From Propionibacteriaceae bacterium (GTDB lineage Bacteria; Actinomycetota; Actinomycetes; Propionibacteriales; Propionibacteriaceae), in NCBI GenBank assembly GCA_017306015.1, contig JAFKJK010000008.1, positions 248,001-312,000 on the forward strand: a DNA stretch of 64,000 nucleotides, given 5' to 3'. The position numbers were made by a program, and so were the translations under genes. Below the pieces are notes generated by a model. The model searched no databases. It was given only the letters and a program-made list of their open reading frames with translations, and was not told the origin of the DNA. Positions within the stretch are counted from its first letter, which is position 1. Each line of letters starts with the position of its first letter. Shown here one piece after another: positions 30,315 to 40,988 of the stretch.

Positions 30315-32267
30315 GTGGCTGACCCGGCGAGCTACCGTCCGGCCACGGGCACCATTCCGACCGGGCCGGGCGTGTACCGGTTCAGCGATGCCGAGGGCCG
30401 GGTCATCTACGTCGGCAAGGCCATCAACCTCCGGCAGCGGCTCAACTCGTACTTCGCCGACCCGGCGTCGCTGCACTTCCGCACCCAGACGATGGTGCGG
30501 ACCGCGGCCAAGGTCGAGTGGACGGTGGTCCGCAACGAGCTGGAGGCCCTCCAGCTGGAGTACACCTGGATCAAGCAGTTCGACCCCCGGTTCAACATCA
30601 AGTACCGCGACGACAAGTCCTACCCCTGGGTCGCGGTGACCTGGGGGGAGGAGTTCCCCCGGGTCTTCGTGGGCCGTGGCGCCAAACGGAAGCCGAACCG
30701 CTACTTCGGCCCGTACGCCCAGGCCTGGGCGATCCGGGAGACCCTCGACTCGCTGCTGCATGTCTTCCCCATGCGGTCCTGCACCCAGGGCGTGTTCAAC
30801 GCGGCCAAGTCGTCGGGTCGGCCGTGCCTGCTCGGCTACATCGGCAAGTGCGCCGCTCCCTGTGTCGGACGGATCAACGCCGAGGATCACCGGGAACTCG
30901 TCGAGGACGTCTGCGAGTTCCTCGCCGGCCGGACCGGCGCACTGGTGAGGGGCCTGGAGGCCGAGATGTTCGCCGCGTCGGCCCGCCAGGAGTTCGAGAA
31001 GGCCGCGGTCATCCGGGACCGGTTGGTCGCCCTGAAGCAGGCGTCCGAGCGCAACGCCATCGTCCTGTCGGACGGTACCGACGCCGACGTGGTCGCGTTG
31101 GCGACCGACCCACTCGAGGTGGCCGTCCAGGTCTTCCACGTCCGCGACGGCCGGATCCTGGGGGAGCGGGCCTGGGTCGCCGAACGCAGCGACGACGGCG
31201 ACGAGGCCGAACTGCTGGAGCGCTTCCTGCTCCAGCTGTACGCCGGTGAGGTCGACAGCATCCCGGCGCTCGTGCTGGCGCCGACGCTGCCGGCCAGCGG
31301 CGACGTGCTCGCCCAGCTGCTCGCCGAGGAGCGCGGCGGCCGGGTGCGGATCAAGGTGCCGCAGCGCGGTGACAAGGCGGCCCTGCTGGAGACCGCCGGC
31401 CGGAACGCCGCTGAGGCGCTCGCCCTGCACAAGCTGCGCCGGGCCAGCGACCTGAGCGCCCGCAACCGGGCCCTGGAGGAACTGCAGGCTGCTCTGGACC
31501 TGCCCGAGGTGCCGCTGCGGATCGAGTGCTTCGACATCTCCCACATCCAGGGGACGCAGGTGGTCGCCTCGATGGTCGTGTTCGAGGACGGCCTGGCCCG
31601 CAAGGGCGAATACCGCAGGTTCGTGATCCGCACCGTGGAGGGGTCCAACGACGTCGGCGCCATGCATGAGGTGATCACCCGCAGGTTCCGGCGGCTGCTG
31701 GAGGAGCGCTCGACGACGCCGCAGGACGCCGACGGTCCGCTGCTGATCGACCCCGACACCGGGGCGCCGCGACGGTTCGCCTACCTGCCGTCCCTGATCG
31801 TCGTGGACGGCGGGGCACCCCAGGTCGCCGCGGCGGCGGCCGCCATGGCCGAGCTGGGAATCACGGACGTCGCCCTGTGCGGGCTGGCGAAGCGGCTGGA
31901 GGAGGTCTGGCTGCCGGGACAGGAGTTTCCGCTGATCCTGCCGCGGGCCAGCGAGGCGCTCTACCTGCTCCAGCGCGTCCGGGACGAGGCCCACCGGTTC
32001 GCGATCACCCACCACCGGAGCCGGCGCAGCTCGGCGATGGTCGAATCGGTGCTGGACGCCGTCCCGGGGCTGGGGGAGATCCGGCGCAAGGCCGTCCTGA
32101 AGCACTTCGGGTCGCTGCGCAAGCTGCGCGCGGCCGAGGTGGACGCCATCGCGGAGGTTCCCGGGATCGGTCCGCGGACCGCCGCGGCGATCAAGGCTGC
32201 CCTCGACGGCGAGGAGGCGGCGCCGGCCATCAACCTGACCACCGGCGAGGTGATTGACGCCCCCTGA
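30315..32267 (+). CDS. uvrC: excinuclease ABC subunit C
   Basis: Dual endonuclease that cuts on both sides of a lesion held by UvrB. Domains: GIY-YIG nuclease (about 10-95, [18 protein letters not shown]), Cys-rich patch [20 protein letters not shown] motif for UvrB contact (about 205-240), RNase H-like second nuclease (about 385-545, [12 protein letters not shown]...VDGG), and two C-terminal helix-hairpin-helix motifs (about 590-640). GTG 30315 follows GAGGA. A TATGCT box at 30286 may be the -10. Unlike uvrA and uvrB it lacks the TGTCRGTG element. Confidence 0.96.
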   Translation: MADPASYRPATGTIPTGPGVYRFSDAEGRVIYVGKAINLRQRLNSYFADPASLHFRTQTMVRTAAKVEWTVVRNELEALQLEYTWIKQFDPRFNIKYRDDKSYPWVAVTWGEEFPRVFVGRGAKRKPNRYFGPYAQAWAIRETLDSLLHVFPMRSCTQGVFNAAKSSGRPCLLGYIGKCAAPCVGRINAEDHRELVEDVCEFLAGRTGALVRGLEAEMFAASARQEFEKAAVIRDRLVALKQASERNAIVLSDGTDADVVALATDPLEVAVQVFHVRDGRILGERAWVAERSDDGDEAELLERFLLQLYAGEVDSIPALVLAPTLPASGDVLAQLLAEERGGRVRIKVPQRGDKAALLETAGRNAAEALALHKLRRASDLSARNRALEELQAALDLPEVPLRIECFDISHIQGTQVVASMVVFEDGLARKGEYRRFVIRTVEGSNDVGAMHEVITRRFRRLLEERSTTPQDADGPLLIDPDTGAPRRFAYLPSLIVVDGGAPQVAAAAAAMAELGITDVALCGLAKRLEEVWLPGQEFPLILPRASEALYLLQRVRDEAHRFAITHHRSRRSSAMVESVLDAVPGLGEIRRKAVLKHFGSLRKLRAAEVDAIAEVPGIGPRTAAAIKAALDGEEAAPAINLTTGEVIDAP

Positions 32268-32295
32268 ATGCCGAACGGGGCGAATAATGGGCGGC

Positions 32296-33189
32296 ATGAG
32301 CGAACCCCGCCGGGCCGCGCAGAGCGAACCGCGTCCGCCGATCCGCCTGCTGGTGATCACCGGCATGTCCGGCGCCGGTCGCCGCACGGCCGGCCACACC
32401 CTGGAGGATCTGGGCTGGTTCCTCGTGGACAACCTGCCGCCGAGCCTGCTCCCCGAACTGATCGAGGTCTGTCGCGACCGCGACTTCGAGCGGGTGGCCG
32501 TCGTCCTCGACGTCCGCTCCCGTTCCGAGTTCGACCAGTTGCCGGAGGCATTCGAGGCTGCCGGCGCCGCTGGGGTGGTGCCGGAGGTGCTGTTCCTGGA
32601 GGCCAGCGACGAGGTGATCGTCCGGCGCCAGGAGTCCGTCCGCCGTCCGCTGCCGCTGCAGGGCACCGGGCCGATGCTCGACGGCGTCCACCGCGAGCGC
32701 CGGATGCTGGCCGACCTCCGGGCGACGGCGGACGTCGTCGTCGACACGACCGCGACCAACGTCCACCAGCTCGCCGCCCGGGTGGCGAAGGCCTTCGCCG
32801 ACGAGGACCAGGGCAAGCTCCGGGTGACGGTGATGTCGTTCGGCTTCAAGCACGGCGCCCCGATCGACGCCGACCTGGTCTTCGACGTCCGCTTCCTGCC
32901 CAATCCGCACTGGGTGCCGACGCTGCGGCCGCAGACGGGGCTGTCCCAGCAGGTGTCGGCCTACGTCCTGGGGCAGCCGGACGCCGAGCCGTTCCTGGCA
33001 CACCTGGCCGCGATCGTCGAGCTGATGGGTGCCGGCTACCTCCGCGAGGGTAAGCGCCACGCCACGATCGCGATCGGTTGCACGGGCGGCAAGCACCGCT
33101 CGATCGCGGTCGCGGAGGAGGTCGGCCGGCGGCTGACGTCCGCCGGTCTCAGCGTCGGTGTCGTGCACCGGGATCTGGGGCGCGAGTGA
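32296..33189 (+). CDS. rapZ: RapZ/YvcJ-family nucleotide-binding protein
   Basis: P-loop protein of the RapZ family; in E. coli it steers RNase E to GlmZ and controls glucosamine-6-phosphate synthesis, while Gram-positive homologues bind nucleotides with a less clear role. Walker A GMSGAGRRT (residues 23-31, Arg replacing the usual Lys as in many Actinobacteria), DNLPPSLLPEL, and the C-terminal domain FGFKHGAPIDADLVFDVRFLPNP...IGCTGGKHRSIAVAEEV are clear. ATG 32296 is preferred; AATAAT lies 7 nt upstream, suggesting a leaderless start. The rapZ-yvcK-whiA order is conserved across Gram-positive bacteria. Confidence 0.92.
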   Translation: MSEPRRAAQSEPRPPIRLLVITGMSGAGRRTAGHTLEDLGWFLVDNLPPSLLPELIEVCRDRDFERVAVVLDVRSRSEFDQLPEAFEAAGAAGVVPEVLFLEASDEVIVRRQESVRRPLPLQGTGPMLDGVHRERRMLADLRATADVVVDTTATNVHQLAARVAKAFADEDQGKLRVTVMSFGFKHGAPIDADLVFDVRFLPNPHWVPTLRPQTGLSQQVSAYVLGQPDAEPFLAHLAAIVELMGAGYLREGKRHATIAIGCTGGKHRSIAVAEEVGRRLTSAGLSVGVVHRDLGRE

Positions 33190-33217
33190 ACACCGACCAA
33201 CTCCGCGGGGGCCTGGC

Positions 33218-34171
33218 ATGACGGTCTTCGGCCAGCTCCCGTCCGTGGTCGCGCTGGGCGGCGGCCACGGGCTCGCCGCGAGCCTGAGCGCCCTGCGCCA
33301 GCTCACCACCCGGCTGACCGCCGTGGTGACGGTCGCGGACGACGGCGGGTCGTCGGGGCGACTGCGGGCCGAGTTCCCGATCCTGCCGCCCGGCGACCTG
33401 AGGATGGCGCTGGCCGCCCTGTGCGGCGACGACGAGGTCGGACGTTCCTGGGCCGCGGTGCTGCAGTCGAGGTTCCCGGGGGAGGGGCCGCTGGGCGGGC
33501 ACTCGATCGGGAACCTGCTGATCGCAGGGCTGTGGCAGCAGCTCGCCGACCCGGTCGCGGGCCTGGACATGGTGGCCGCGATGCTGCACACCGAAGGCCG
33601 GGTGCTGCCGATGGCGGCCGTGCCGCTGGTGATCGAAGCCGACCTGATCGGCGCCGACGCCGCTCGCCCGGACGAGGTGACCACGGTGGTGGGCCAGGAA
33701 GCGGTGGCGCTGGCCACCGGCGACATCGCCGACGTCCGGCTGGTGCCTGCCGACCCGCCGACGGTGCCGGCCGCGGTGCAGGCCGTGGCCGAGGCCGACT
33801 ACCTGGTGCTCGGACCCGGCTCCTGGTACTCCTCGGTCATCCCGCACGTGCTGGTCCCGGAGCTCCTGGACGCGATCGCCCGCAGCCGGGCCGTGCGGGT
33901 GCTGACCCTGAACCTGGTCCCGACCGACGACGAGACCCCCGCCTACACCGCGTCCCGGCACATCGAGGTGCTGGCCGAGCATGCGCCCGGGCTGCGGCTG
34001 GACGTGGTCGTCGCCGATCCGACGTTCGCCGACGACGACCCGCACCTGGCCACCTACGTCGAATCCCTCGGTGCCCGCCTGGTGGTCGCTCCGGTGCGGA
34101 TGCGCGACGGCTCGGCGCGGCACGATCCGCACCTTCTCGCCTCGGTCTACGCCGGGATCATGGGTCTGTAG
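33218..34171 (+). CDS. yvcK: YvcK/CofD-like gluconeogenesis factor
   Basis: A 317-aa protein of the YvcK family, related in fold to the CofD 2-phospholactate transferase. B. subtilis YvcK binds UDP-sugars and is needed for normal morphology on gluconeogenic carbon; mycobacterial CuvA has a similar envelope role. Visible: VALGGGHGLAASLSALRQ, TAVVTVADDGGSSGRLR, GHSIGNLLIAGL and LGPGSWYSSVIPHVLVPEL. ATG 33218 gives the normal start. It lies between rapZ and whiA, probably in one transcript. Confidence 0.92.
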   Translation: MTVFGQLPSVVALGGGHGLAASLSALRQLTTRLTAVVTVADDGGSSGRLRAEFPILPPGDLRMALAALCGDDEVGRSWAAVLQSRFPGEGPLGGHSIGNLLIAGLWQQLADPVAGLDMVAAMLHTEGRVLPMAAVPLVIEADLIGADAARPDEVTTVVGQEAVALATGDIADVRLVPADPPTVPAAVQAVAEADYLVLGPGSWYSSVIPHVLVPELLDAIARSRAVRVLTLNLVPTDDETPAYTASRHIEVLAEHAPGLRLDVVVADPTFADDDPHLATYVESLGARLVVAPVRMRDGSARHDPHLLASVYAGIMGL

Positions 34172-34216
34172 GCTAAGCCCTGATTTCCCGCCCACGCCCG
34201 GAAAGGTGGCGCTGTC

Positions 34217-35203
34217 ATGGCGATGACGCAGCAGGTCAAGTCCGAGCTGGCCACCCTCGAGGTGCTCAAGCCGGAGCTGCGCAAGGCCGAGGTGGCCTCG
34301 CTGCTGCGTTTCGCCAACGGACTCCACATCGCCGGCGGACGGATCGTCGTCGAGGCCGAACTGGACACCGGCGGAGCGGCCCGGCGGCTGCGGACGGCGA
34401 TCGCCGAGCTGTTCGGGTTCCCCTCGGACTTCGTCGTCATCACCGGCAGCGGGCTGCGCCGCGGCACCCGGTACGTGGTTCGGCTGATCCGGGACGGCGA
34501 GGCGCTGGCGCGCCAGACCGGCCTGATCGACGGCCGCGGACGCCCGGTGCGTGGCCTGCCGCCGCAGGTGGTCGGTGGCGGCATCGAGGTGTCGGTCGCC
34601 GCGTGGCGGGGCGCGTTCCTCGCCCACGGATCGCTCACCGAGCCCGGCCGCTCGATGGCGCTCGAGGTCACCTGCCCCGGGTCGGAGGCGGCGCTGGCCC
34701 TGGTGGGGGCGGCCCGCCGGCTCGGCATCGCGGCCAAGGCCCGGGACGTCCGCGGCGTCGACAGGGTGGTGATCCGGGACGGCGACGCGATCGCCGCGAT
34801 GCTCACCCGGATGGGCGCCCACGAGTCGGTGCTGGCGTGGGAGGACCGGCGGCTACGCCGCGAGGTCCGGGCGTCCGCCAATCGGCTGGCGAACTTCGAC
34901 GACGCCAACCTGCGTCGCTCGGCCCGCGCCGCGGTGGCGGCGGGCGTCCGGGTGCGGCGGGCGCTGGAGATCCTCGGCGACGAGGTGCCCGAGCACCTGC
35001 TGATCGCCGGTCAGCTGCGCCTGGAGCACAAGCAGGCCAGTCTGGAGGAGCTCGGCCAGCTGCACGTCCCGCCGCTGACCAAGGACGCGGTCGCCGGCCG
35101 GATCCGCCGATTGCTCGCCACCGCCGACAAGCGGGCGGCCGATCTGGGCATCCCGAACACCGAGGCCGTGCTCAGTCCCGACATGTTGGACGATCGCGAC
35201 TGA
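34217..35203 (+). CDS. whiA: sporulation/division transcription regulator WhiA
   Basis: DNA-binding protein of bilobed structure: an N-terminal LAGLIDADG-homing-endonuclease-derived domain (about 1-190) without nuclease activity, and a C-terminal HTH domain (about 225-325). In Streptomyces it co-activates division genes with WhiB; in other Gram-positives it affects division and chromosome segregation. [14 protein letters not shown] and [22 protein letters not shown] are family markers. ATG 34217 follows GGAAAGG; a TAGGCT box at 34169 overlapping the yvcK stop could supply an extra promoter. Length 328 aa, normal. Confidence 0.95.
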   Translation: MAMTQQVKSELATLEVLKPELRKAEVASLLRFANGLHIAGGRIVVEAELDTGGAARRLRTAIAELFGFPSDFVVITGSGLRRGTRYVVRLIRDGEALARQTGLIDGRGRPVRGLPPQVVGGGIEVSVAAWRGAFLAHGSLTEPGRSMALEVTCPGSEAALALVGAARRLGIAAKARDVRGVDRVVIRDGDAIAAMLTRMGAHESVLAWEDRRLRREVRASANRLANFDDANLRRSARAAVAAGVRVRRALEILGDEVPEHLLIAGQLRLEHKQASLEELGQLHVPPLTKDAVAGRIRRLLATADKRAADLGIPNTEAVLSPDMLDDRD

Positions 35204-35309
35204 TCTTCGAGACGAATTCCCGATGGGTCCCGGCTCCTGCCGGAACCGGTAGGGTTTGTCTTAACCTGCCCGGGGCTCTCGTGACCGGACCGGGAACCCC
35301 GTTCGATAA

Positions 35310-36329
<1,020 letters not shown>

Positions 36330-36421
36330 CCCAGCACCGCACATCGACACGTCGGGCCGGCTCGCATCCTTGCGGGTCGGCCAGACGTTCTCCCACCACC
36401 AACTGCAAGAAAGGCTGACTA

Positions 36422-37630
36422 GTGAAATCCGTTGACGACCTCGGCGAGGTCCGTGGCAGGCGGGTGCTGATCCGCTGCGATTTCAACGTTCCGCTGGACG
36501 GCGAGACGATCACCGACGACGGCCGGATCAAGGCTGCCCTGCCCACCCTCACCAAGCTCCGCGGCGACGGAGCCAAGGTCGTCATCATGGCGCACCTCGG
36601 CCGTCCCAAGGGCGAGGTGAACCCCAAGTACTCCCTCGCGCCGGTCGCCAGGCGGCTCGGCGAGCTGCTCGGCACCGAGGTGAAGCTGGCCAGCGACGTC
36701 GTCGGGGACAGCGCGCAGGCCACCGTCGCCGGACTCGCGGACGGCGAGGTCGCCCTGCTGGAGAACGTCCGCTACGAGCCCGCCGAGGAGTCCAAGGTGG
36801 ACGCCGAGCGCGAGGAACTCGCCGCGAAGTACGCCGCCCTCGGTGATGTGTTCGTCTCCGACGGCTTCGGCGTCGTCCACCGCAAGCAGGCGTCGGTGTA
36901 CGACGTGGCCACGTTGCTCCCGAACGCGGCGGGCTACCTGGTGGCCAAGGAGGTCGAGGTGCTGAAGAAGCTCACCGAGAACCCGGAGCGTCCGTACGTC
37001 GTGGTGCTCGGCGGCGCGAAGGTCGCCGACAAGCTGGGCGTCATCGACAACCTGCTCAAGGTCGCCGACACCCTGATCATCGGCGGCGGGATGGCCTACA
37101 CCTTCCTCAAGGCCCAGGGCCACGAGGTCGGCACGTCCCTGCTCGACAGCGAGAAGGTCGACACCTGCGCGGGCTACCTGAAGCAGGCAGAGGAGACCGG
37201 CAAGGAGATCCTGCTGCCGACCGACGTCCGCGTCGTCCCGACCCTCGACATCCCCGGACGGACCGCGGGTCAGGTCACGATCGTTGCCGCCGACCAGATC
37301 CCGGCCGACCAGGAGGGAGCCGACATCGGCCCCAAGTCGGAGGAGCTGTTCAGCCAGTCCATCTCCCGCGCGGCAACGGTCTTCTGGAACGGGCCGATGG
37401 GTGTCGCCGAGATCCCCTCGCTGGCCGGCGGGACCGAGGCTGTGGCGAAGACGCTCGCCGCGGCGTCCGGCTTCTCGGTGATCGGTGGCGGCGACTCCGC
37501 TGCGGCCGTCCGCAACCTCGGCTTCCCCGACGACGCCTTCGGCCACATCTCGACCGGCGGCGGCGCATCCCTGGAATACCTGGAAGGCAAGACCCTCCCG
37601 GGCCTCGCCGTGCTCGAAGAGGAGAACTGA
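36422..37630 (+). CDS. pgk: phosphoglycerate kinase
   Basis: Makes ATP from 1,3-bisphosphoglycerate in glycolysis. [15 protein letters not shown] is the signature at residues 14-28; [44 protein letters not shown] and the C-terminal [13 protein letters not shown]...[15 protein letters not shown] nucleotide-binding parts are intact. GTG 36422 is the only start that fits the family; AAGG is nearby. A 92-bp gap separates it from gap, and the stop is 1 bp from the tpiA ATG. Length 402 aa. Confidence 0.97.
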   Translation: MKSVDDLGEVRGRRVLIRCDFNVPLDGETITDDGRIKAALPTLTKLRGDGAKVVIMAHLGRPKGEVNPKYSLAPVARRLGELLGTEVKLASDVVGDSAQATVAGLADGEVALLENVRYEPAEESKVDAEREELAAKYAALGDVFVSDGFGVVHRKQASVYDVATLLPNAAGYLVAKEVEVLKKLTENPERPYVVVLGGAKVADKLGVIDNLLKVADTLIIGGGMAYTFLKAQGHEVGTSLLDSEKVDTCAGYLKQAEETGKEILLPTDVRVVPTLDIPGRTAGQVTIVAADQIPADQEGADIGPKSEELFSQSISRAATVFWNGPMGVAEIPSLAGGTEAVAKTLAAASGFSVIGGGDSAAAVRNLGFPDDAFGHISTGGGASLEYLEGKTLPGLAVLEEEN

Positions 37631-37631
37631 C

Positions 37632-38417
37632 ATGGCTCGCACGCCCTTGATGGCCGGCAACTGGAAGATGAACCTGAACCACGTCGAGGCCACCGGTCTG
37701 GTGCAGAAGCTGGCGTGGACGCTGAAGGACTTCCACTACGACGAATCCCGCTCCGAGGCCGCGGTGATCGTCCCCTTCACCGACCTGCGCTCGGTGCAGA
37801 CCGTGATCGAGGGTGACAAGCTGCCGCTGAAGTGGGGCGCCCAGGACGTGTCGGTGCACACCTCCGGCGCCTACACCGGCGAGGTGTCGGCGGACATGCT
37901 CGCGAAGCTGGGCTGTGCCTACGTCGTCGTCGGACACTCCGAGCGTCGCGAGTACCACGGTGAGACCGACGAGCTGATCGGCGAGAAGGCCAAGGTGGTG
38001 TTCGCTGCCGGAATGACCCCGATCATCTGCTGCGGGGAGGTGCTGGAGATCCGCAAGGCAGGGACGCACGTGTCGCACGTGCTCGGCCAGGTGAAGGTCT
38101 GCCTCGCACCGCTGACCGCCGAGCAGGTGGGCGCGGCGGTGATCGCGTACGAGCCGGTCTGGGCCATCGGCACCGGCGAGGTGGCGACCCCGGCGGACGC
38201 GCAGGAGGTCTGTGGCGCGATCCGTGGCTACATCGCGGACGCCTTCGGGGCCGAGGCCGCCGAAGCCGTCCGGATCCAGTACGGCGGCTCGGTGAAGGCC
38301 GACAACGTGATCGAGATCATGGCGGAGCCCGACGTGGACGGTGCCCTGGTCGGCGGCGCGAGCCTGAAGGCCGAGGAGTTCTCCCGGATCGTGATGTTCT
38401 ATTCGGCGTCCGCCTGA
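37632..38417 (+). CDS. tpiA: triosephosphate isomerase
   Basis: Interconverts dihydroxyacetone phosphate and glyceraldehyde-3-phosphate. Catalytic residues are visible in NWKMN (Lys), VVGHSERR (His) and [11 protein letters not shown] (Glu, then the flexible loop 6); YGGSVKADN and GALVGGASL bind phosphate. ATG 37632 follows the pgk stop with 1 bp between, so the two are translationally coupled. Length 261 aa, normal. A large palindrome follows. Confidence 0.97.
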   Translation: MARTPLMAGNWKMNLNHVEATGLVQKLAWTLKDFHYDESRSEAAVIVPFTDLRSVQTVIEGDKLPLKWGAQDVSVHTSGAYTGEVSADMLAKLGCAYVVVGHSERREYHGETDELIGEKAKVVFAAGMTPIICCGEVLEIRKAGTHVSHVLGQVKVCLAPLTAEQVGAAVIAYEPVWAIGTGEVATPADAQEVCGAIRGYIADAFGAEAAEAVRIQYGGSVKADNVIEIMAEPDVDGALVGGASLKAEEFSRIVMFYSASA

Positions 38418-38431
38418 CACCCGCTTGACCC

Positions 38432-38501
38432 GCGAACGCCTCCGTTCCGGTAAACCGCCACCACCTGTGCTGTGGCGAACGACCGGAACGGAGGCGTTCG
38501 C
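38432..38501. repeat. perfect 20-bp inverted repeat after tpiA (probable terminator)
   Basis: GCGAACGCCTCCGTTCCGGT (38432-38451) is exactly repeated in inverted orientation at 38482-38501, separated by 30 nt that contain a small inner stem (GCCAC/GTGGC). It lies 14 bp after the tpiA stop. It could terminate the gap-pgk-tpiA transcript, but the arms are much longer than the other terminators here and no T-run follows; a dispersed palindromic repeat is an alternative. Confidence 0.85.
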
Positions 38502-38566
38502 CGTGACGGGGAGGCGGCGGGACGCCCGAGGGGTCCCGGCGGTCATCGATCGGTCCCAGCTTGGGT

Positions 38567-38578
38567 TAGGATTCTGTG
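38567..38578 (+). promoter_or_regulatory. -10 box for leaderless secG
   Basis: TAGGAT (38567-38572) ends 6 nt before GTG 38579. No Shine-Dalgarno and no convincing -35 are seen. Confidence 0.45.
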
Positions 38579-38857
38579 GTGATTTCGCTGACCATGACCT
38601 GGCCGATCATGTCGCTGTCGATAGTGCTGATCCTGACCAGCATCGTGCTGGCGTTGTTCATCCTGTTGCACAAGAGCCGTGGCGGAGGCATGTCCGACCT
38701 GTTCGGTGGCGGCATGACCACCGGCATGGGCGGCACCTCGGTCGCCGAACGTAACCTCGACCGGTTGACCATCACGATCGGCCTTGTCTGGCTGGCCGCG
38801 ATCGTGGGCCTCCTCGTGCTCTACCGGTTCTTCCCGGACCTCGGAACACTTGGCTGA
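38579..38857 (+). CDS. secG: preprotein translocase subunit SecG
   Basis: Small accessory subunit of the SecYEG channel. Two membrane helices (about 6-25 and 60-80) flank the conserved cytoplasmic loop LLHKSRGGGMSDLFGGG...GTSVAERNLDRLT. About 92 aa, as usual. GTG 38579 is favoured by its distance from TAGGAT; GTG 38576 and ATG 38594 are alternatives. Placement after tpiA is conserved in Actinobacteria and many other phyla. Confidence 0.93.
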   Translation: MISLTMTWPIMSLSIVLILTSIVLALFILLHKSRGGGMSDLFGGGMTTGMGGTSVAERNLDRLTITIGLVWLAAIVGLLVLYRFFPDLGTLG

Positions 38858-38892
38858 GGCATTTCGCCTCTTATCTGACTCAGGAGTATCGG

Positions 38893-39249
38893 GTGGTTGG
38901 TGGTAGCGCTATTCGGGGTAGCCGTGTCGGGGCTGGCCCGATGGGGGAGGCCGAGCGTGGTGACGCCGCCCCCCGGCTTTATGTTTCGTATTTCTGTGCG
39001 AACCGGCACGAGACCCGTCCGGCCTTCGCCGTGGACGCCGTCGTGCCCGACAGCTGGGACTGCCCGCGGTGCGGGCTGCCGGCGAACCTCGACTCGGAGA
39101 ACCCGCCGCCACCGCCGCGGATCCAGCCGTACAAGACGCACCTCGCCTACGTGAAGGAGCGCCGCAGCGACGACGAGGCGGTGGCGATCCTGAGCGAGGC
39201 ACTGGAGTCGTTGCGCGCCCGTCGCGCGGCCGGCGAGGTCATCTACTGA
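38893..39249 (+). CDS. rbpA: RNA polymerase-binding protein RbpA
   Basis: Actinobacterial factor that binds the principal sigma factor and stabilises open promoter complexes. GGSAIRGSRVGA at the N-terminus and the C-terminal sigma-interaction segment (YKTHLAYVKERRSDDEAVAILSEALESLRARR) fit the family. Cys35, His39, Cys57 and Cys60 match the spacing of the Zn ligands of the Streptomyces protein. GTG 38893 follows CAGGAG at 7 nt. Length 118 aa. It follows secG by 35 bp. Confidence 0.93.
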   Translation: MVGGSAIRGSRVGAGPMGEAERGDAAPRLYVSYFCANRHETRPAFAVDAVVPDSWDCPRCGLPANLDSENPPPPPRIQPYKTHLAYVKERRSDDEAVAILSEALESLRARRAAGEVIY

Positions 39250-39313
39250 TCGGTCGATCCCTCAGGCTGGCGACGGATCGCGCTGGTGGGGCCACGCTCG
39301 GCCGACGCCAGGC

Positions 39314-40051
39314 TCAGCCGGCGCACTCGAAGTAGGGCAGCTGGCTGGCTGCGGCCTCGTCGAGGATCCAGAGCGTCCGTTCACGCCCACTGACCTGCGC
39401 CGCCGGCAGCTCCGAGTCGCCGGCGAGCGCCCGAGCGACGGCCTCGGCCTTGTCGGCTCCGCTGACCAGCAGCCAGACCTGCGCGGACGTGTTCATCCGA
39501 TCGATGGTCAGGCTGATCCGCTCCGGGGGTGGCTTGGGTGCCTCGCTGACGCCGATCACCGGCTGGCTGGTCGGCTCGCTGGACGGGTGGTTGGGAAAGA
39601 TCGAGGCCACGTGCCCGTCCGGTCCCATGCCCAGCAGGCACAGGTCGAAGACGGTGTCGCCGAGTTCCTTCGCGTAGGTGTTGGCCGAGGCGTCCGCGTC
39701 CACGGTGCCGTCCGCGCTCGGCATCGAGTGCGTCTTTCCGGGGTCGACCGCGAAGCTGCGAGCCAGCAGCGCCAGCGCCGGGCCGGCATTGCGTTCGGGG
39801 TCATCGGCGGGGAGGAAACGCTCGTCGGACCACCACAACTCCAGCCGCGACGGGTCCAGAAGGGATTCCGGGACGAGTCGGGCGAACTCGGCGTACATCG
39901 CCATCGCGCTGCGTCCCCCGGCCAGGCACAGCTGCGGGATCCGGCCGTCGGCCTGAAGGTCGATCAGGGCGGCGATCAGTCGCCTGGCGGTCTGGATCGC
40001 CAAGGCGGCTGGGTCGCAGTAGCGCACCACCTGACTGGCGATCACGGCCAT
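39314..40051 (-). CDS. pgl: 6-phosphogluconolactonase
   Basis: Second enzyme of the pentose phosphate pathway: hydrolyses 6-phosphogluconolactone to 6-phosphogluconate. LCLAGGRSAMAMYAEFARL, LWWSDERFLPADDPERN, DLCLLGMGPDGHVASIFPNHP and ISLTIDRMNTSAQVWLLVSGADKAEAV are the family blocks. ATG at 40051 is chosen; the frame is open upstream but that part overlaps opcA and has no family similarity. 245 aa. It is the last gene of zwf-opcA-pgl, 13 bp after opcA. Confidence 0.93.
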   Translation of the reverse strand: MAVIASQVVRYCDPAALAIQTARRLIAALIDLQADGRIPQLCLAGGRSAMAMYAEFARLVPESLLDPSRLELWWSDERFLPADDPERNAGPALALLARSFAVDPGKTHSMPSADGTVDADASANTYAKELGDTVFDLCLLGMGPDGHVASIFPNHPSSEPTSQPVIGVSEAPKPPPERISLTIDRMNTSAQVWLLVSGADKAEAVARALAGDSELPAAQVSGRERTLWILDEAAASQLPYFECAG

Positions 40052-40064
40052 CCCTGCTGCTCCA

Positions 40065-40976
40065 TCACTCGTGCTCGTCCAATCGTCGCACCAAAGCGGC
40101 CATGCTTTCGGCATAAATGAGATCATCGTCAAGCCGGCGCAGCTCCTCGGTGAGCAACGTGTTGAGATCCCGTCGGGTGAGGGCGACGATCCGCTCGGGA
40201 AGCCCGGGTGCTGCGAAGACGGCCATGTTGCCGTCCGTCCGCTCGATCCGGATCTCGCCCTCCTCTCCAGCGAGCACGACGAAGTTGACGCCCCGTCCGA
40301 CCCCACCGTGGTCGACGCGAACCGGCAGGTTCAGCCGGTCGCTCAGCCAAGCTCCGAGCAGGTGGCCGGCCGCGTTGCCCGGAGCGGCGCGCACCTCGGC
40401 GGACTCGACCACCATCGGATAGGCGTCGAGGGAGGCCGCGAGCAGCCCGCGCCAGCGGGTCAGCCGCGTCCAGGTGAGGTCGGTGTCGCCGGGGCAATAG
40501 TTGCGGGCCCGGACCTCGAGCGCCCGGATCGGGTCGGGGGCGCCCATGGCATCGGTGATCCTTCGGGTGCCGAGCCGTCCGATCGGATCGTTGCCCGGGT
40601 CGGCTGGAGACTCGCCCGGCCACCAGACCACGACCGGCAGGTCGGGCAGCAGCAGGGGCAGCACCACCGTCTCCCGGTGCTGGCGCAGGGCCCCGTGGAA
40701 GCGCAGCGTGACGATCTCGCCGGGCGCGTCCTCGCCGAGCCGGACGGACGCGTCCAGCCGGTCGGCGCGGGCCAGCCCGTTGGTAAGCAGCACGATCCGG
40801 GACGGGTGCTCACGGCCGGCCTGGACGCAGGCGGCGAGGGCCTGGTCGAACTCGTCGAGCTCGGCCACGACGATCAGCGTGAGCACCATCCCCGAGGTCG
40901 TGCCGAGCTGGTGCCGCGCCGAGTCGATGGCTCGCTGGAGTTCGGCGGTGTTCGTTCCGGTGAACTTCTTGATCAT
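40065..40976 (-). CDS. opcA: glucose-6-phosphate dehydrogenase assembly protein OpcA
   Basis: OpcA supports assembly or activity of G6PDH in cyanobacteria and Actinobacteria, possibly through redox-sensitive contact. Markers are SRIVLLTNG, VVLPLLLPDLPVVVWWPGESP and LTRWRGLLAASLDAYP. 303 aa, normal for actinobacterial versions. It sits 12 bp downstream of zwf and 13 bp upstream of pgl, so the three are one operon. One Cys pair is spread across the protein, too distant to name as a motif. Confidence 0.92.
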   Translation of the reverse strand: MIKKFTGTNTAELQRAIDSARHQLGTTSGMVLTLIVVAELDEFDQALAACVQAGREHPSRIVLLTNGLARADRLDASVRLGEDAPGEIVTLRFHGALRQHRETVVLPLLLPDLPVVVWWPGESPADPGNDPIGRLGTRRITDAMGAPDPIRALEVRARNYCPGDTDLTWTRLTRWRGLLAASLDAYPMVVESAEVRAAPGNAAGHLLGAWLSDRLNLPVRVDHGGVGRGVNFVVLAGEEGEIRIERTDGNMAVFAAPGLPERIVALTRRDLNTLLTEELRRLDDDLIYAESMAALVRRLDEHE

Positions 40977-40988
40977 GCTCCACCCTCC

